A stretch of DNA of 64,000 nucleotides. Origin: Vulcanimicrobiota bacterium. GTDB lineage: Bacteria > Vulcanimicrobiota > Vulcanimicrobiia > Vulcanimicrobiales > Vulcanimicrobiaceae. The stretch's first letter is position 1. Each line of letters starts with the position of its first letter. This document shows positions 47,360-57,470 of the stretch, piece after piece. The stretch is taken from contig PLWS01000002.1 in the NCBI GenBank assembly GCA_003151115.1, forward strand, positions 620,001 to 684,000, read 5' to 3'. Below the pieces are notes generated by a model. The model searched no databases. It was given only the letters and a program-made list of their open reading frames with translations, and was not told the origin of the DNA. Position numbers and translations under genes: made by a program.

Positions 47360-48487
47360 GTGCTCGCGATTCTGTGCGTCGTATGGGTGGCCGCGCAGCC
47401 GCGCGGCTCGGCGCGCGACAACGCGCTGCCGGCATTTGCGATCGTTCTCTCCACCGTCGGATTGCTCGCGGTGGCGCGGATCTCTCCCGAGCTCGCGCAC
47501 CGTCAACAATATTGGCTGCTCGTCTCGCTGCTGCTGGCGGTCGGCTTCGGCCCGGTCTTTACCAACTTCCGGCGCATGGCGGCGATCAAGTACCTTTGGG
47601 TGCTGCTCTCGCTGGTGCTCTTCGGGATGCTGCTGGCTTTTGGTAAAGAGGTCAACGGCGCGCGGCTGTGGATCCAAATCGGACCGATTCAATACGAACC
47701 GGTCGAACTGATCAAACTCTTCATCGTGTTTTTCCTGGCCGCGTACTTGGCAGAGACGGCCGACGTGATTGCCGCCGCCAGGCCGTGGTCGATTCGCGCC
47801 AATCTCAAGTATTTGGGCCCGCTGATTCTCGGCTGGGGCCTCTCGATGGCGATCTTGGTCTTGCAGCGCGACATCGGCATGGCGGCGCTGCTGCTCGCGA
47901 CGTTTGCGGTTTTGCTCTATGCGGGAACGCGGCGGATCGATTTGCTCGTCGGCAGCTGCGCGCTCTTCGTGGGCGTGGCGTTCTGGGCGATGCATCACTA
48001 CAGTTATGTCAGCACGCGCATCGCGGTCTGGCGCAATCCGTTTGCGGATCCGCTGGGCGCCGGCTATCAAGCTTCGCAGGGATATTATTCGCTGGCCGCC
48101 GGCGGTTTGTTCGGCACCGGCTACCGGCTCGGCCATCCCGGTTTTATTCCGGCCGCGGCGACGGATTACGTCTACGCGGCGATCAGCGAAGAGTTCGGCC
48201 TCATCGGCGCATTGATCGTGCTCGGCTTATTTTTGCTGCTCGTGTATCGCGTGCTCGCAATTGCGGCGAGCCAGCCCGATCTCTACGCCGGCCTGCTGGC
48301 GGTGGGTCTGTCTGCGACACTCGCTTTCCAGGTCTTCATTATCGTCGGCGGCGTTATCGGGCTCTTTCCGCTCACGGGCATTACGCTGCCGTTCATCTCA
48401 TACGGCGGCAGCTCGCTCGTCGCCAACTTTTTATTGGTGGCCCTGGCGTGGGCGATGAGCGCGCAGCGATCTCCGGCGAGCCCGTGA
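47360..48487 (+). CDS. FtsW/RodA/SpoVE-family SEDS protein (frame open upstream to ~47261; true start uncertain)
   Basis: GKEVNGARLWIQIGPIQYEPVELIKL; ILVLQRDIGMAALL; GITLPFISYGGSSLVANFLLVAL. Confidence 0.93.
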   Translation: MLAILCVVWVAAQPRGSARDNALPAFAIVLSTVGLLAVARISPELAHRQQYWLLVSLLLAVGFGPVFTNFRRMAAIKYLWVLLSLVLFGMLLAFGKEVNGARLWIQIGPIQYEPVELIKLFIVFFLAAYLAETADVIAAARPWSIRANLKYLGPLILGWGLSMAILVLQRDIGMAALLLATFAVLLYAGTRRIDLLVGSCALFVGVAFWAMHHYSYVSTRIAVWRNPFADPLGAGYQASQGYYSLAAGGLFGTGYRLGHPGFIPAAATDYVYAAISEEFGLIGALIVLGLFLLLVYRVLAIAASQPDLYAGLLAVGLSATLAFQVFIIVGGVIGLFPLTGITLPFISYGGSSLVANFLLVALAWAMSAQRSPASP

Positions 48488-48547
48488 ATTGCTATGCTTT
48501 TGTTTGAATGGCAGGCGTAGCGCCCGAAGACGCGTGAAACCACGCTG

Positions 48548-50302
48548 ATGCCGTCGTTGCGGCGCAAACGCCTCGCGGCACCGGCGCTCTGCACGGTGCT
48601 TTGGCTGTTGTGCGCCCCGGCGGCTCACGCGGCCGTCTCCGGCTTCTTGAACGACGGATCGCGCACCGTGGAGCTGACCTCGCAGGTCCTGTACGCTCCC
48701 GGTTCTACCTCGGCTTCCGCCGTTTTGTCCGGCACGGCGGCGTTTTCCGCGAAGAACCCCAGCACGGGTGGCGGACTCTCAACCATCTGGATGCGCGTGC
48801 CGCTTGGTGCGGAAAAGAACGCGACCGGTCCATGGGTTCTCTCGCTGCCGCGAAACGTCACCGGCGGAGAGGCTTACGTGCCCGAACCCGCCGGCTATCG
48901 CAAGCTGCTGATTGGCTCGGCGGTACCGTTCAGCAGCCATGCCGAGTCGTATATGACGATCGGCGTCACGATCGATCGCACTGCCGCGCAAACGGCAAAG
49001 CCGGTTTTTCTGCACCTCCTCTACCATGCCGACTCGCCGCTCTGGGTGCGCGCGAATACGATGCGCGACCGGATCTCCCAAAGTTTTCTCTACCGGCTGG
49101 TCGACGGGCTCTTCTTTGGAATTCTGCTGGCGATCGGGCTCTGCAATCTGTACGTCGCCTTTGCGGTACGCGACCGCAGCGCGGCATGGTTCGTCGGCTA
49201 TGTCGGCGCGCTGATCGCAAACGAACTCATCACGACCGGACTGGGAAGCGCGTACCTCTGGCCTGGAATCGGATTCGACGCGCGCTGGCCCAGCGTGGTC
49301 ACCGAACTGTTGGCGTTCGGAACGTTCCTCGGATTAACGCGCTCGTTTCTGCAAACTCGCGCCGCCGCACCCAAATGGGACCGGCTGCTGATTCTCGGGT
49401 TCGTTGCCGTAGCCGTATCGGAAATCGCGCGCCACGCGTTTCCCGGCGGCGAACGGTTTGCGGCGCTGGTGATGCTCGTGCAGTTCGCAGCGATGATCGT
49501 CACGGTCGGCGCAGGCGTGGTTCGCATGCGGGCCGGATATCATCCCGCGCGATTCTTCGTTGCGGCTTTCGTGCCGGCGCTGGCGGGCATCATGGCCAAC
49601 CTCGCCTACAACCTTTTCGCGCCGTCGGGCAATTGGTTCTTCGCGGAGAACGGTGTCGAGTTCGGCGCGATGGCGGAATGCGTCATTCTTTCCTTCAGTC
49701 TGCTCGATCGCATCCGCATTTTGGACGTCGAACGCTCGAAAGCGCAAGCCGAACTGCTGCGGACGGCGCAGCGCAACCTGGAACTGAAGACGCTCGCGAC
49801 GCGCGATGCGCTAACGGGGATCGACAACCGTTTGGCGTTTTTTGAGACATTTGAAGACGAGATCGAATACGCGCGCCGTTCCGGCTTGCTTTTGGGCGTG
49901 CTGTACATCGATCTCGACGACTTCAAAGCCGTCAACGACCGCTACGGCCACCGTGTCGGCGACATCTTGCTGCAGATTTTTTCGCGCCGCTTGAAAAATG
50001 CGGTGCGCCCCGGCGACACGGTCGCGCGCATGGGCGGCGACGAGTTCGCCGTGCTCGTCACCGGCTTGAGCGAAGCTGCGGTCCTCGATGCGGTGCAAGC
50101 CAACGTCGTGCGGATTTTGGATACGCATATCATGGTGGAGGGTTCGCTGGTGACGGTGGGCATGAGCGTCGGCGCTGCGATCTTTCCGCGCGACGGTGAA
50201 GAGGCCGATGCGCTGATGGAATCTGCCGATCACCGCATGTATCACGCCAAGCAAGGAGGCGCGCAGGCACCCGCCGCCGAGGGTAAAACTAGCGACGTCT
50301 GA
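48548..50302 (+). CDS. Membrane diguanylate cyclase (7TM-DISM-like + GGDEF)
   Basis: DALTGIDNRLAFF; GVLYIDLDDFKAVNDRYGH; ARMGGDEFAVLV. Confidence 0.93.
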   Translation: MPSLRRKRLAAPALCTVLWLLCAPAAHAAVSGFLNDGSRTVELTSQVLYAPGSTSASAVLSGTAAFSAKNPSTGGGLSTIWMRVPLGAEKNATGPWVLSLPRNVTGGEAYVPEPAGYRKLLIGSAVPFSSHAESYMTIGVTIDRTAAQTAKPVFLHLLYHADSPLWVRANTMRDRISQSFLYRLVDGLFFGILLAIGLCNLYVAFAVRDRSAAWFVGYVGALIANELITTGLGSAYLWPGIGFDARWPSVVTELLAFGTFLGLTRSFLQTRAAAPKWDRLLILGFVAVAVSEIARHAFPGGERFAALVMLVQFAAMIVTVGAGVVRMRAGYHPARFFVAAFVPALAGIMANLAYNLFAPSGNWFFAENGVEFGAMAECVILSFSLLDRIRILDVERSKAQAELLRTAQRNLELKTLATRDALTGIDNRLAFFETFEDEIEYARRSGLLLGVLYIDLDDFKAVNDRYGHRVGDILLQIFSRRLKNAVRPGDTVARMGGDEFAVLVTGLSEAAVLDAVQANVVRILDTHIMVEGSLVTVGMSVGAAIFPRDGEEADALMESADHRMYHAKQGGAQAPAAEGKTSDV

Positions 50303-50311
50303 CGTCTAAGG

Positions 50312-50797
50312 ATGTCTAAAGCGGAAGGAAGAGGCATGCGTTCAGGAATCGGCATTCTCGTTGGAACGGCGCTCCTATCAGCGGGTTTAGCGGCCTGTTC
50401 GAACTCCAGCGGGAGCAGCACCACGACCACGAAGACCGCGGCGGCGACAGCTGCGCCTGCGATGAAGACCACCAAAGTGATGGCCAGTTCCAACGGCCTC
50501 GCGGTCTATACGACGAACTGCTCGACGTGCCACCAAAGCGACGGCAAGGGCGCGATCGGGCCGCCGCTCGCCGGCAATCCCGTAGTGACGGGCGACGCGA
50601 GCAAAGTTATTCACATCGTGAACGGCGGACTGACCGGCACGATTTCCGTCAACGGTAAAACCTATAACGGAACGATGCCGACCTGGAGGGGCGTGCTCAG
50701 CACCGGCGATATCGCCGCGGTGATCACATACATTCGATCGTCTTGGGGAAACAAGACCGGCCCGGTAACGTCGGCACAAGTCTCGTCGACCCCGTAG
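50312..50797 (+). CDS. Cytochrome c lipoprotein
   Basis: Lipobox LAACS; NCSTCHQSDGKGAIGPPL haem-binding CxxCH; GTMPTWRGVLS. Confidence 0.9.
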   Translation: MSKAEGRGMRSGIGILVGTALLSAGLAACSNSSGSSTTTTKTAAATAAPAMKTTKVMASSNGLAVYTTNCSTCHQSDGKGAIGPPLAGNPVVTGDASKVIHIVNGGLTGTISVNGKTYNGTMPTWRGVLSTGDIAAVITYIRSSWGNKTGPVTSAQVSSTP

Positions 50798-50877
50798 CAT
50801 AACCGCAGCGAGGGCCTGCACGCTCCACGTTTATTTGGCGCGCGGCGCGGGGAGCTATGCGTCAAAGGAGCTTGACA

Positions 50878-51437
50878 TGAAACGAACCCTCCCCGCCCTC
50901 TTACTGGCCTGCGCCGTCGCCTTCACTGGAACTGGCGTGCAGGCCAAGCCGGACAAAGGCCACCCAAACAACGGTCACCACTATGGACAGCTGCGCAGAT
51001 TGCCGGTCGCAACGCTCGGAGACTCGCAGATCGCCTACGCCCTCGGACACGAGCAGCAGAGCATCGCGCGGCTCCGCTCCATGCGCAGAATCGACGCGAG
51101 TCGCGTGCGGATCATCCGACTCACCCCGGCACAGAAAGCGCGCTTCCACGTCTCTATGCTTAACGGCGGCGTTGCGTACCAGCCGTTCACGATGCTCGAC
51201 ACGAGCACGAATGTCGCGCAGATTTTCAACACGAATAATCCGCTGCTCCAGCAGCTCCAGCAGCTGATCGCCGGAATGCTGGTGACCAACGCGATCAACA
51301 ACACCTTAGGCGGTTCGAACGGCGGCGGCGCGACCGCGACGCTGGCGCAGATTCTTCTGAGCAACGGCATTCCGCTTAGCAGCCTGCTCGGCGTGTTCTT
51401 CGACCCGTCGGGAATTCTGAACGCAATCGTCGGTTAG
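50878..51437 (+). CDS. Hypothetical secreted protein
   Basis: MKRTLPALLLACAVAFTGTGVQA signal peptide. Confidence 0.65.
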
Positions 51438-52072
51438 GCGCAGATCAAGTCGGCGGTAAAGAGGCGCTCGACATACTCGTACATGGCCCGGTCGATGCGC
51501 GCCAAACGCGCGCGCGTCGCCCGCGGCCAGAACGAGTGAGCGTCGTTGGCTTCAACGTAAGCGCGAAGACACTCGGCAAAGTATTCGTCCGCTCCCGTTG
51601 CTGCGTACGGAGTGATGAAAGCTCGAGCTTCACTGAAGAGGCGGCGCAAGACTGGATCGACGCCCGAGCGGTAGACGCCGCCTCCCAGGGCGCAGTCCAG
51701 CGCATGGCCGAATTCGTGCGCTACGGTCATCGCGCTGCGCGAACGCAAGTAGACCGTGCGCTCTTCGACCACGAAAAGGCCCGCGGGCGGAGCGGGCCAT
51801 GCATCGACGTCGATCGCCAGGCGCCTCAGCGCCGGCGATCGCGCGCCGTAAGACTCATGCCGGCCTAAAGGCACGACGCGAATTCCGTGTCGGCGGGCGA
51901 ATCGCAGCGGGGCAATCCCGAATTTCAAGAGCGTGCGCAGCACACAGGCGTGTTCGTGCGGGCCGCCGTCCAGAAGAGCGAGCGCGGCCTCGCGAGCAGA
52001 GTGAAGCATCCGGAGACAATGCCCGGGCGGCGTGTCCGGCCGGTTGTCAAAACGTTGCGGCCAAATGAACAA
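51434..52072 (-). CDS. Putative zinc metallopeptidase, anthrax-lethal-factor-like (ATLF) fold
   Basis: SAMTVAHEFGHALDCALGGG (HExxH) and ATGADEYFAECLRAYVEA. Confidence 0.65.
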   Translation of the reverse strand: MFIWPQRFDNRPDTPPGHCLRMLHSAREAALALLDGGPHEHACVLRTLLKFGIAPLRFARRHGIRVVPLGRHESYGARSPALRRLAIDVDAWPAPPAGLFVVEERTVYLRSRSAMTVAHEFGHALDCALGGGVYRSGVDPVLRRLFSEARAFITPYAATGADEYFAECLRAYVEANDAHSFWPRATRARLARIDRAMYEYVERLFTADLICA

Positions 52073-52083
52073 TCACGCGCCTT

Positions 52084-52983
52084 GTGCAAGATGCCGGAAT
52101 GCCGCAACACCAGAGCCCGTGGCCGTCGCTTCCGTATGCCGAGTGGAAAGAAACGCTCGATACGGTCCACATGTATTCGCAAATCTCCGGAAAAATTCGA
52201 CTCGCGCTCTCGCCGCGGGAGCCCGAGTGGCAGCACACCGCGCTCTACGTCAACTCGCGCGGCCTGACCACGGGCCCGGTGCCGTATCGCGACCATACAT
52301 TCGAGATCCAGTTCGATTTTCTGCGCCACTACGTCGAGATCGCGACGAGTACCGGGTCCGGTGCTTCGATCCACTTGGAATCGCGCACCGTCGCGGATTT
52401 TTACGTCGCAATGATGCAAGCGCTGGCGCGGCTCGGGATCGACGTGACGATCAATCCGATGCCGCAAGAAGTTCCCGATCCGATTCCTTTGGACGAAGAT
52501 ACAAAGCACGACACGTATGAAGAAGGCGAGATCTCGCGGTTCTGGACGATTCTTTCACGGGTAGACACGGTACTGCGCGAGTTTCGCGCGCCTTTTCACG
52601 AGCGGCACTCGCTCGTGCAGTTCTATTGGGGTTCCTTCGATCTAGCGTACTTTCGTTTCACCGGGCGTCCGGCCAGCGCGCCGCCCGGCGCGAACCTGAT
52701 AATGCGCGAAGGTCTGGACGCCGAAATGATTTGCGCGGGCTTTTGGTTTGGCGACGCTCGTTTGGCCGAACCGGCTTTTTACAGCTACATGGCCCCGAAG
52801 CCCGATGGGCTCGAACGCGCGGTGATTCGCCCCGCGAACGCCGGCTGGAACAAAGATATCGGTGAGTTCATCATGCGTTATGAGGATGCGCGCGCGACGC
52901 CGTCACCGCGCGATACGATCCTGGAGTTTTTGAACAGCAGTTATGAAGCGGCGGCAGCGGCCGCTAAGGCGCGCACTGAGTGA
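52084..52983 (+). CDS. DUF5996-like protein
   Basis: WPSLPYAEWKETLDTVHMYSQISGKIRLALSPREPEWQHTALYVNSRGLTTGPVPY. Confidence 0.75.
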   Translation: MQDAGMPQHQSPWPSLPYAEWKETLDTVHMYSQISGKIRLALSPREPEWQHTALYVNSRGLTTGPVPYRDHTFEIQFDFLRHYVEIATSTGSGASIHLESRTVADFYVAMMQALARLGIDVTINPMPQEVPDPIPLDEDTKHDTYEEGEISRFWTILSRVDTVLREFRAPFHERHSLVQFYWGSFDLAYFRFTGRPASAPPGANLIMREGLDAEMICAGFWFGDARLAEPAFYSYMAPKPDGLERAVIRPANAGWNKDIGEFIMRYEDARATPSPRDTILEFLNSSYEAAAAAAKARTE

Positions 52984-53719
52984 CCGCGTCGGCGACGAGC
53001 TTGGCCGCGTTACTTTCAGAAGTCTGCGCGGTGGCCCGTTGTTCCTCGATCTGTGCGACAAACGGGGCGAACGGATCGTAGGTCGGGCCGACGGTTTTTG
53101 CATCGTATCGCGGATCGCGCGGAGTCGTTGCATGAGCGTTATGGACCCCGGCCGAAAAGAGATTCTTCGCGGCGGGAGGCTGAGCGAACGCAGGCGCGGG
53201 CGCGGGCTGCACGTTTGAACGGGGATTCGAAGAGAAAACCCACGCCCAATTATCGGGCGCTCCGGCGCCTTGTATTTCGCCGAGTTGTTCCGTCGCGATA
53301 AAACCGGAAATAACGTTGAGCGACTCCTTTTGCTGGGCTAAAACCGATTGAAGCTCGGCTCGCACGGCTTGCAGCTTGGAATCGTTTGGATTCTTTGCCA
53401 GCAGCGCGTCGACGCGCTTGACATTGGCGACGATCGGCGTGATCAAACTTTCCAGCCGGTTCATGTCTAAATGCGTGCGCGCTTCGGAGCGGGCCAGCAC
53501 GTCGTCGTGATACAGCGTCGCAAAAGCCGGCTTGCTCGACGCGATCAGATCGTCGTTTGAAAGCACCGCCGCGATCGCCGGACCGATCGTTTCGCGCAGC
53601 GTAGTACAAAACGGGGTCGAGCGCACGCTGCCGATAACCTTGAGCGGTGTCAGCGGCGCCGGGCTTGGCGCGGGCGATGCGGCCACGGTAACTCCGAGCA
53701 GCAGCGCAAGGAAGTGCAT
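52964..53719 (-). CDS. Hypothetical secreted protein
   Basis: MHFLALLLGVTVAASPAPSPAPLTPL signal peptide; upstream extension overlaps cfa and is rejected. Confidence 0.65.
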   Translation of the reverse strand: MHFLALLLGVTVAASPAPSPAPLTPLKVIGSVRSTPFCTTLRETIGPAIAAVLSNDDLIASSKPAFATLYHDDVLARSEARTHLDMNRLESLITPIVANVKRVDALLAKNPNDSKLQAVRAELQSVLAQQKESLNVISGFIATEQLGEIQGAGAPDNWAWVFSSNPRSNVQPAPAPAFAQPPAAKNLFSAGVHNAHATTPRDPRYDAKTVGPTYDPFAPFVAQIEEQRATAQTSESNAAKLVADAVTQCAP

Positions 53720-53753
53720 GAGAGTTTTTCTTCGACATCGAACACGGGGCGGC

Positions 53754-55064
53754 ATGCAGGTAGCGGCCGAACGTTTTGCAAGCGCGGACCCGAACGCGCG
53801 CCTGGCGGCGGCGGTTTTGCGCACGCTCTTCGGGGAGGCGTACGCGCGCGATTTCAACATTGCGTTGTGGGAGGGCACGTACGTTCCGGCTTCGCGGCAA
53901 GCGCGGTTCACGCTGCGCGTCAACGCCCCCGGCGCGCTGCGCAGCGCCTTTACACCGCCGGCCGATCTCAATGCCGGACGCGCCTTTGCCGCGGGATTGC
54001 TCGACGTGGACGGCGACATCGAGGCGGCCGTCGACGAGCTCTTCGATTTCGTGCAGCGGCCGCCGGCGCTGACCCTTGTGAAGCTTGCCATGCTGCTCCG
54101 CAGAATGCCGCGCGCGCACTTGCCCCAACTGAGGGAAGCACATTTGCGCGGGAAGCGCCATTCGCTCGCGCGCGATCGGGCGGCGATTGGGTTTCATTAC
54201 GATCAGCCGGTGGAATTCTATTCGTCATTTCTCGATCGCGATCTCGTCTACTCGTGTGCCTATTTCGACGAGGGCGTGACGAGCCTAGATGAGGCGCAGC
54301 ACGCAAAAATCGACCACACGCTGCGCAAACTCCGGCTGGCTCCGGGCGAACGGCTGTTGGATATCGGCTGCGGCTGGGGCGCGCTGGTGATACGCGCCGC
54401 AAAGGAGTTTGGCGCGCAAGCTTTGGGCGTGACGCTGAGCGAACGGCAGGCACGCGAGGCGAACCGGCGTATCGCGCAGGCCGGGCTCCAGGAGCGCGCC
54501 CGCGTCGAGCTGCTCGACTATAGGGAACTGCCGCGCGATGCGCTTTTCGATAAGATCGTCAGCATCGGCATGTTCGAGCACGTCGGTCGCGACAAGCTCG
54601 CTGAGTATTTTGAAACCGCATACCGCCTGTTGAAGCCGGGCAGTCTTTTTCTTAACCACGGCATCGCAATACGCGAGCGTAACGCGCGCAGCGGGAAATC
54701 GTCGGGCTTTATGGGACGCTTCATTTTTCCCGATGGCGAACTAGAGCCGGTTTCCGATAGCCTGCAATTTGCCGAACGCGCGGGGTTCGAAGTGCGCGAC
54801 GTCGAGAATCTGCGCGAGCATTACGCGCGCACCTTAAGGCACTGGGTGAAAAATCTCGAAAGCAATCGCGCGCAAGCCGTTGCGGCTGCGGGCGGACAGT
54901 CTTACCGGGCTTGGAGGCTATACATGGCGGGCAGCGCGCAAGGTTTCCGTACGGGCCGGATCGGCGTCTATCAGGCGCTGCTGGCGAAACCGGACGAAGG
55001 CGCGGTCATTTTGCCGGCGACGCGGCGCGATCTGTACAGCGCCGGCACTTCCCGCGCAGGCTGA
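53754..55064 (+). CDS. Cyclopropane-fatty-acyl-phospholipid synthase family methyltransferase
   Basis: HYDQPVEFYSSFLDRDLVYSCAYF; LLDIGCGWGALVIRAAKEFG. Confidence 0.95.
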   Translation: MQVAAERFASADPNARLAAAVLRTLFGEAYARDFNIALWEGTYVPASRQARFTLRVNAPGALRSAFTPPADLNAGRAFAAGLLDVDGDIEAAVDELFDFVQRPPALTLVKLAMLLRRMPRAHLPQLREAHLRGKRHSLARDRAAIGFHYDQPVEFYSSFLDRDLVYSCAYFDEGVTSLDEAQHAKIDHTLRKLRLAPGERLLDIGCGWGALVIRAAKEFGAQALGVTLSERQAREANRRIAQAGLQERARVELLDYRELPRDALFDKIVSIGMFEHVGRDKLAEYFETAYRLLKPGSLFLNHGIAIRERNARSGKSSGFMGRFIFPDGELEPVSDSLQFAERAGFEVRDVENLREHYARTLRHWVKNLESNRAQAVAAAGGQSYRAWRLYMAGSAQGFRTGRIGVYQALLAKPDEGAVILPATRRDLYSAGTSRAG

Positions 55065-55404
55065 GCGAAACGTCGCGCACCGCGATCGCGTGTTTGCGCG
55101 CGATCTCTTTCACGACGTTGGGATCGAGCGCGTAGTCGATGTCTTCGATCGCGCCGCATTCCTCGCAGCGGAAGTGCGCGTGCGCGGGGCCGGCGGTTTC
55201 GTAATACGCGCTCTCCGCCCCCGGCACCGAGATTTCGGAAACGAGCCCGAGTTCGCGCAGACGCGCGAGCGCCCGGTAAACCGTGGTGAAGCCGATGCCC
55301 TGCCGTTTCTTTTTTGCAAGCGTAAAAACGTCGGCCGGCGCCAGATGCGCTCCGCGCGTCTGTTCGCGTACGATCTCGTAGACGAGCCGGTAGTTTTTCG
55401 TCAT
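55006..55404 (-). CDS. Fur-family transcriptional regulator
   Basis: MTKNYRLVYEIV; GIGFTTVYRALARLRELGLVSEI; HFRCEECGAIEDI; CRRC. Confidence 0.92.
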   Translation of the reverse strand: MTKNYRLVYEIVREQTRGAHLAPADVFTLAKKKRQGIGFTTVYRALARLRELGLVSEISVPGAESAYYETAGPAHAHFRCEECGAIEDIDYALDPNVVKEIARKHAIAVRDVSLSLRGKCRRCTDRAASPAK

Positions 55405-55478
55405 GCGCTCGAAATTGTACCACACACGCGGCTAGGGCTGCCGCGCTTCGCCACGAAAGCGCGAACCGGAGGTACCTG

Positions 55479-55640
55479 ATGTACGAAGTCACCGTAGACG
55501 AACTGGCCGGCCTGTTGCGCGAAGCCGAAAGCGCGCATGCCGAGTATGAGAAGCAGCTCGGCCATGCCGACGCCGACTGGCCCGCATGGTACGCGCGCTT
55601 CATTTTAGAGAAGCTCGAAAAAGACGAGGTCGACCTGTAG
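55479..55640 (+). CDS. Small hypothetical protein (53 aa)
   Basis: MYEVTVDELAGLLREAESAHAEYEKQLGHADADWPAWYARFILEKLEKDEVDL preceded by GGAGG; absent from ORF track because of length. Confidence 0.6.
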   Translation: MYEVTVDELAGLLREAESAHAEYEKQLGHADADWPAWYARFILEKLEKDEVDL

Positions 55641-55682
55641 GACAGGAGCCGGCCAGCGGGCGGTATATATTAAAATTATCAC

Positions 55683-57470
55683 ATGGCACCCTACCAGGCC
55701 CCGCTGCGGGATATGCAGTTCGTGCTGCGCGAGCTGGCCGGACTCGACGAGATCTCCAAACTCCCCGGATTTGAAGAAGCCGCCGGCGTAGCCGATCCGG
55801 TGCTCGAAGAAGCCGCTTCTTTTGCGGCGGGCGTGCTCGATCCGATCAATCAAAGCGGCGACAAAGAAGGCTGCACCTGGCGCGACGGCGTTGTCAGCAC
55901 ACCCAAAGGCTTTAGGGAGGCTTACGCGCAGTTCGCGCGGGCCGGCTGGATCGGTCTGGCCGTTCCACCCGAACACGGCGGCCAAGGATTGCCGGCGCTC
56001 CTTTCGGGTGCGACGCTCGAAATGTGGAACGCAGCGAACGTCGGTTTTGCAAACGGTCCGCTGCTCAACCAGGGTGCGATCGAAGCGATCGAATTAACCG
56101 GTTCGGACGATCAAAAAAAGCAGTTCATCCCGAAGCTGGTCTCGGGTGAGTGGACCGGCACGATGTGTTTGACCGAGCCGCAAGCCGGCTCCGACTTGGC
56201 GCAAGTCCGCACGAAGGCCGTTCTCGACGGCGATCGCTATCGCATAAGCGGCCAAAAAATCTTCATCACGTTCGGCGAGCACGACATGGCGGCCAACATC
56301 ATTCACTTGGTGCTCGCGCGCCTGCCGGACGCGCCGCAGGGCACCAAAGGCATTTCCATGTTCATCGTGCCGAAATTCCTGATCGGTCCGGGCGGCGAGC
56401 TCGGCGAGCGCAACGACGTGCAGTGCGCCGGCATCGAACATAAACTCGGACTCAATGCAAATCCGACGTGTACGCTCAACTACGGCGAGCACGGCGGCGC
56501 GACCGGCTACTTGATCGGCAAGCCCAACGAAGGCTTGAAGAACATGTTCATCATGATGAACGCGGCGCGTTTCAGCGTCGGCGTGCAGGGCCTCGCGATC
56601 GCCGATCGCGCATACCAAAGCGCGCTGCGTTACGCTAAGGAGCGCGTGCAATCGCGCGACATCGCTTCGCGAAGCCCCGAACCGCGTCCGATCATCGAAC
56701 ATCCCGACGTGCGCCGCATGCTCATGACGATGAAGGCGCAGCTCGAAGCGATGCGCGCGCTCGCGTACGTGACGGCGGCCTCGCTCGACCTTTCGGCCAA
56801 GCACCCGGACGCGGCAGTCCGCCAGGCGAACCGGGCGTTTTTGGAACTGATGATTCCCGTCGTCAAGGGCTGGTGCACGGAAACCGCCGTGGAGATTTGT
56901 TCGACGGCCCTGCAGGTATTTGGCGGAATCGGCTATGTGGAAGAGACCGGCATCGCACAACAGTATCGCGATGTGCGCATCACCACGATCTACGAAGGGA
57001 CGACCGGTATTCAAGCGCTGGATCTGGTCGGGCGAAAAATAGCGCAAGATATGGGCGCGACGGCAAAAACCGTCATTTCGCAGATGCGCAAGGACGCCGA
57101 GGGCCCGATAGGACCGGATCTTGCCAAGGCGCTCGCGTCGCTTTCGGAGACTTCGGACTGGATAGGGATGACGGCGATGGGCGACTTGCATGCCGCGGTT
57201 GCCTGCAGTGTACCGTATTTGAGACTTTGGGGCATTACCGCGGGCGGTTGGCAGATGGCCCGCGCGGCGAAGATCGCCCAAGAAAAAATTGCGGCAGGGG
57301 ATGCCGAAGCCGAGTTTTACAAAGCGAAGCTCGCCACCGCAAAATTCTACGCGGCCCATATATTGAGTCAGACGGCATCGCTCGCCCGCGAAGTGATCGA
57401 CGGTTCGGCCGACGTCATGACGCTCTCGCAGGCGCAATTCGACCTGGATCGCAAAGGAGCGATCGCATGA
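55683..57470 (+). CDS. Acyl-CoA dehydrogenase
   Basis: MCLTEPQAGSDLAQVRTKA; ALQVFGGIGYVEETGIAQQYRDVRITTIYEGTTGIQALDLVGRK. Confidence 0.95.
   Translation: MAPYQAPLRDMQFVLRELAGLDEISKLPGFEEAAGVADPVLEEAASFAAGVLDPINQSGDKEGCTWRDGVVSTPKGFREAYAQFARAGWIGLAVPPEHGGQGLPALLSGATLEMWNAANVGFANGPLLNQGAIEAIELTGSDDQKKQFIPKLVSGEWTGTMCLTEPQAGSDLAQVRTKAVLDGDRYRISGQKIFITFGEHDMAANIIHLVLARLPDAPQGTKGISMFIVPKFLIGPGGELGERNDVQCAGIEHKLGLNANPTCTLNYGEHGGATGYLIGKPNEGLKNMFIMMNAARFSVGVQGLAIADRAYQSALRYAKERVQSRDIASRSPEPRPIIEHPDVRRMLMTMKAQLEAMRALAYVTAASLDLSAKHPDAAVRQANRAFLELMIPVVKGWCTETAVEICSTALQVFGGIGYVEETGIAQQYRDVRITTIYEGTTGIQALDLVGRKIAQDMGATAKTVISQMRKDAEGPIGPDLAKALASLSETSDWIGMTAMGDLHAAVACSVPYLRLWGITAGGWQMARAAKIAQEKIAAGDAEAEFYKAKLATAKFYAAHILSQTASLAREVIDGSADVMTLSQAQFDLDRKGAIA

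Noticed and set aside
56094-57437. 447-aa minus-strand ORF
   Set aside because: Antisense to acyl-CoA dehydrogenase; no recognisable motifs.
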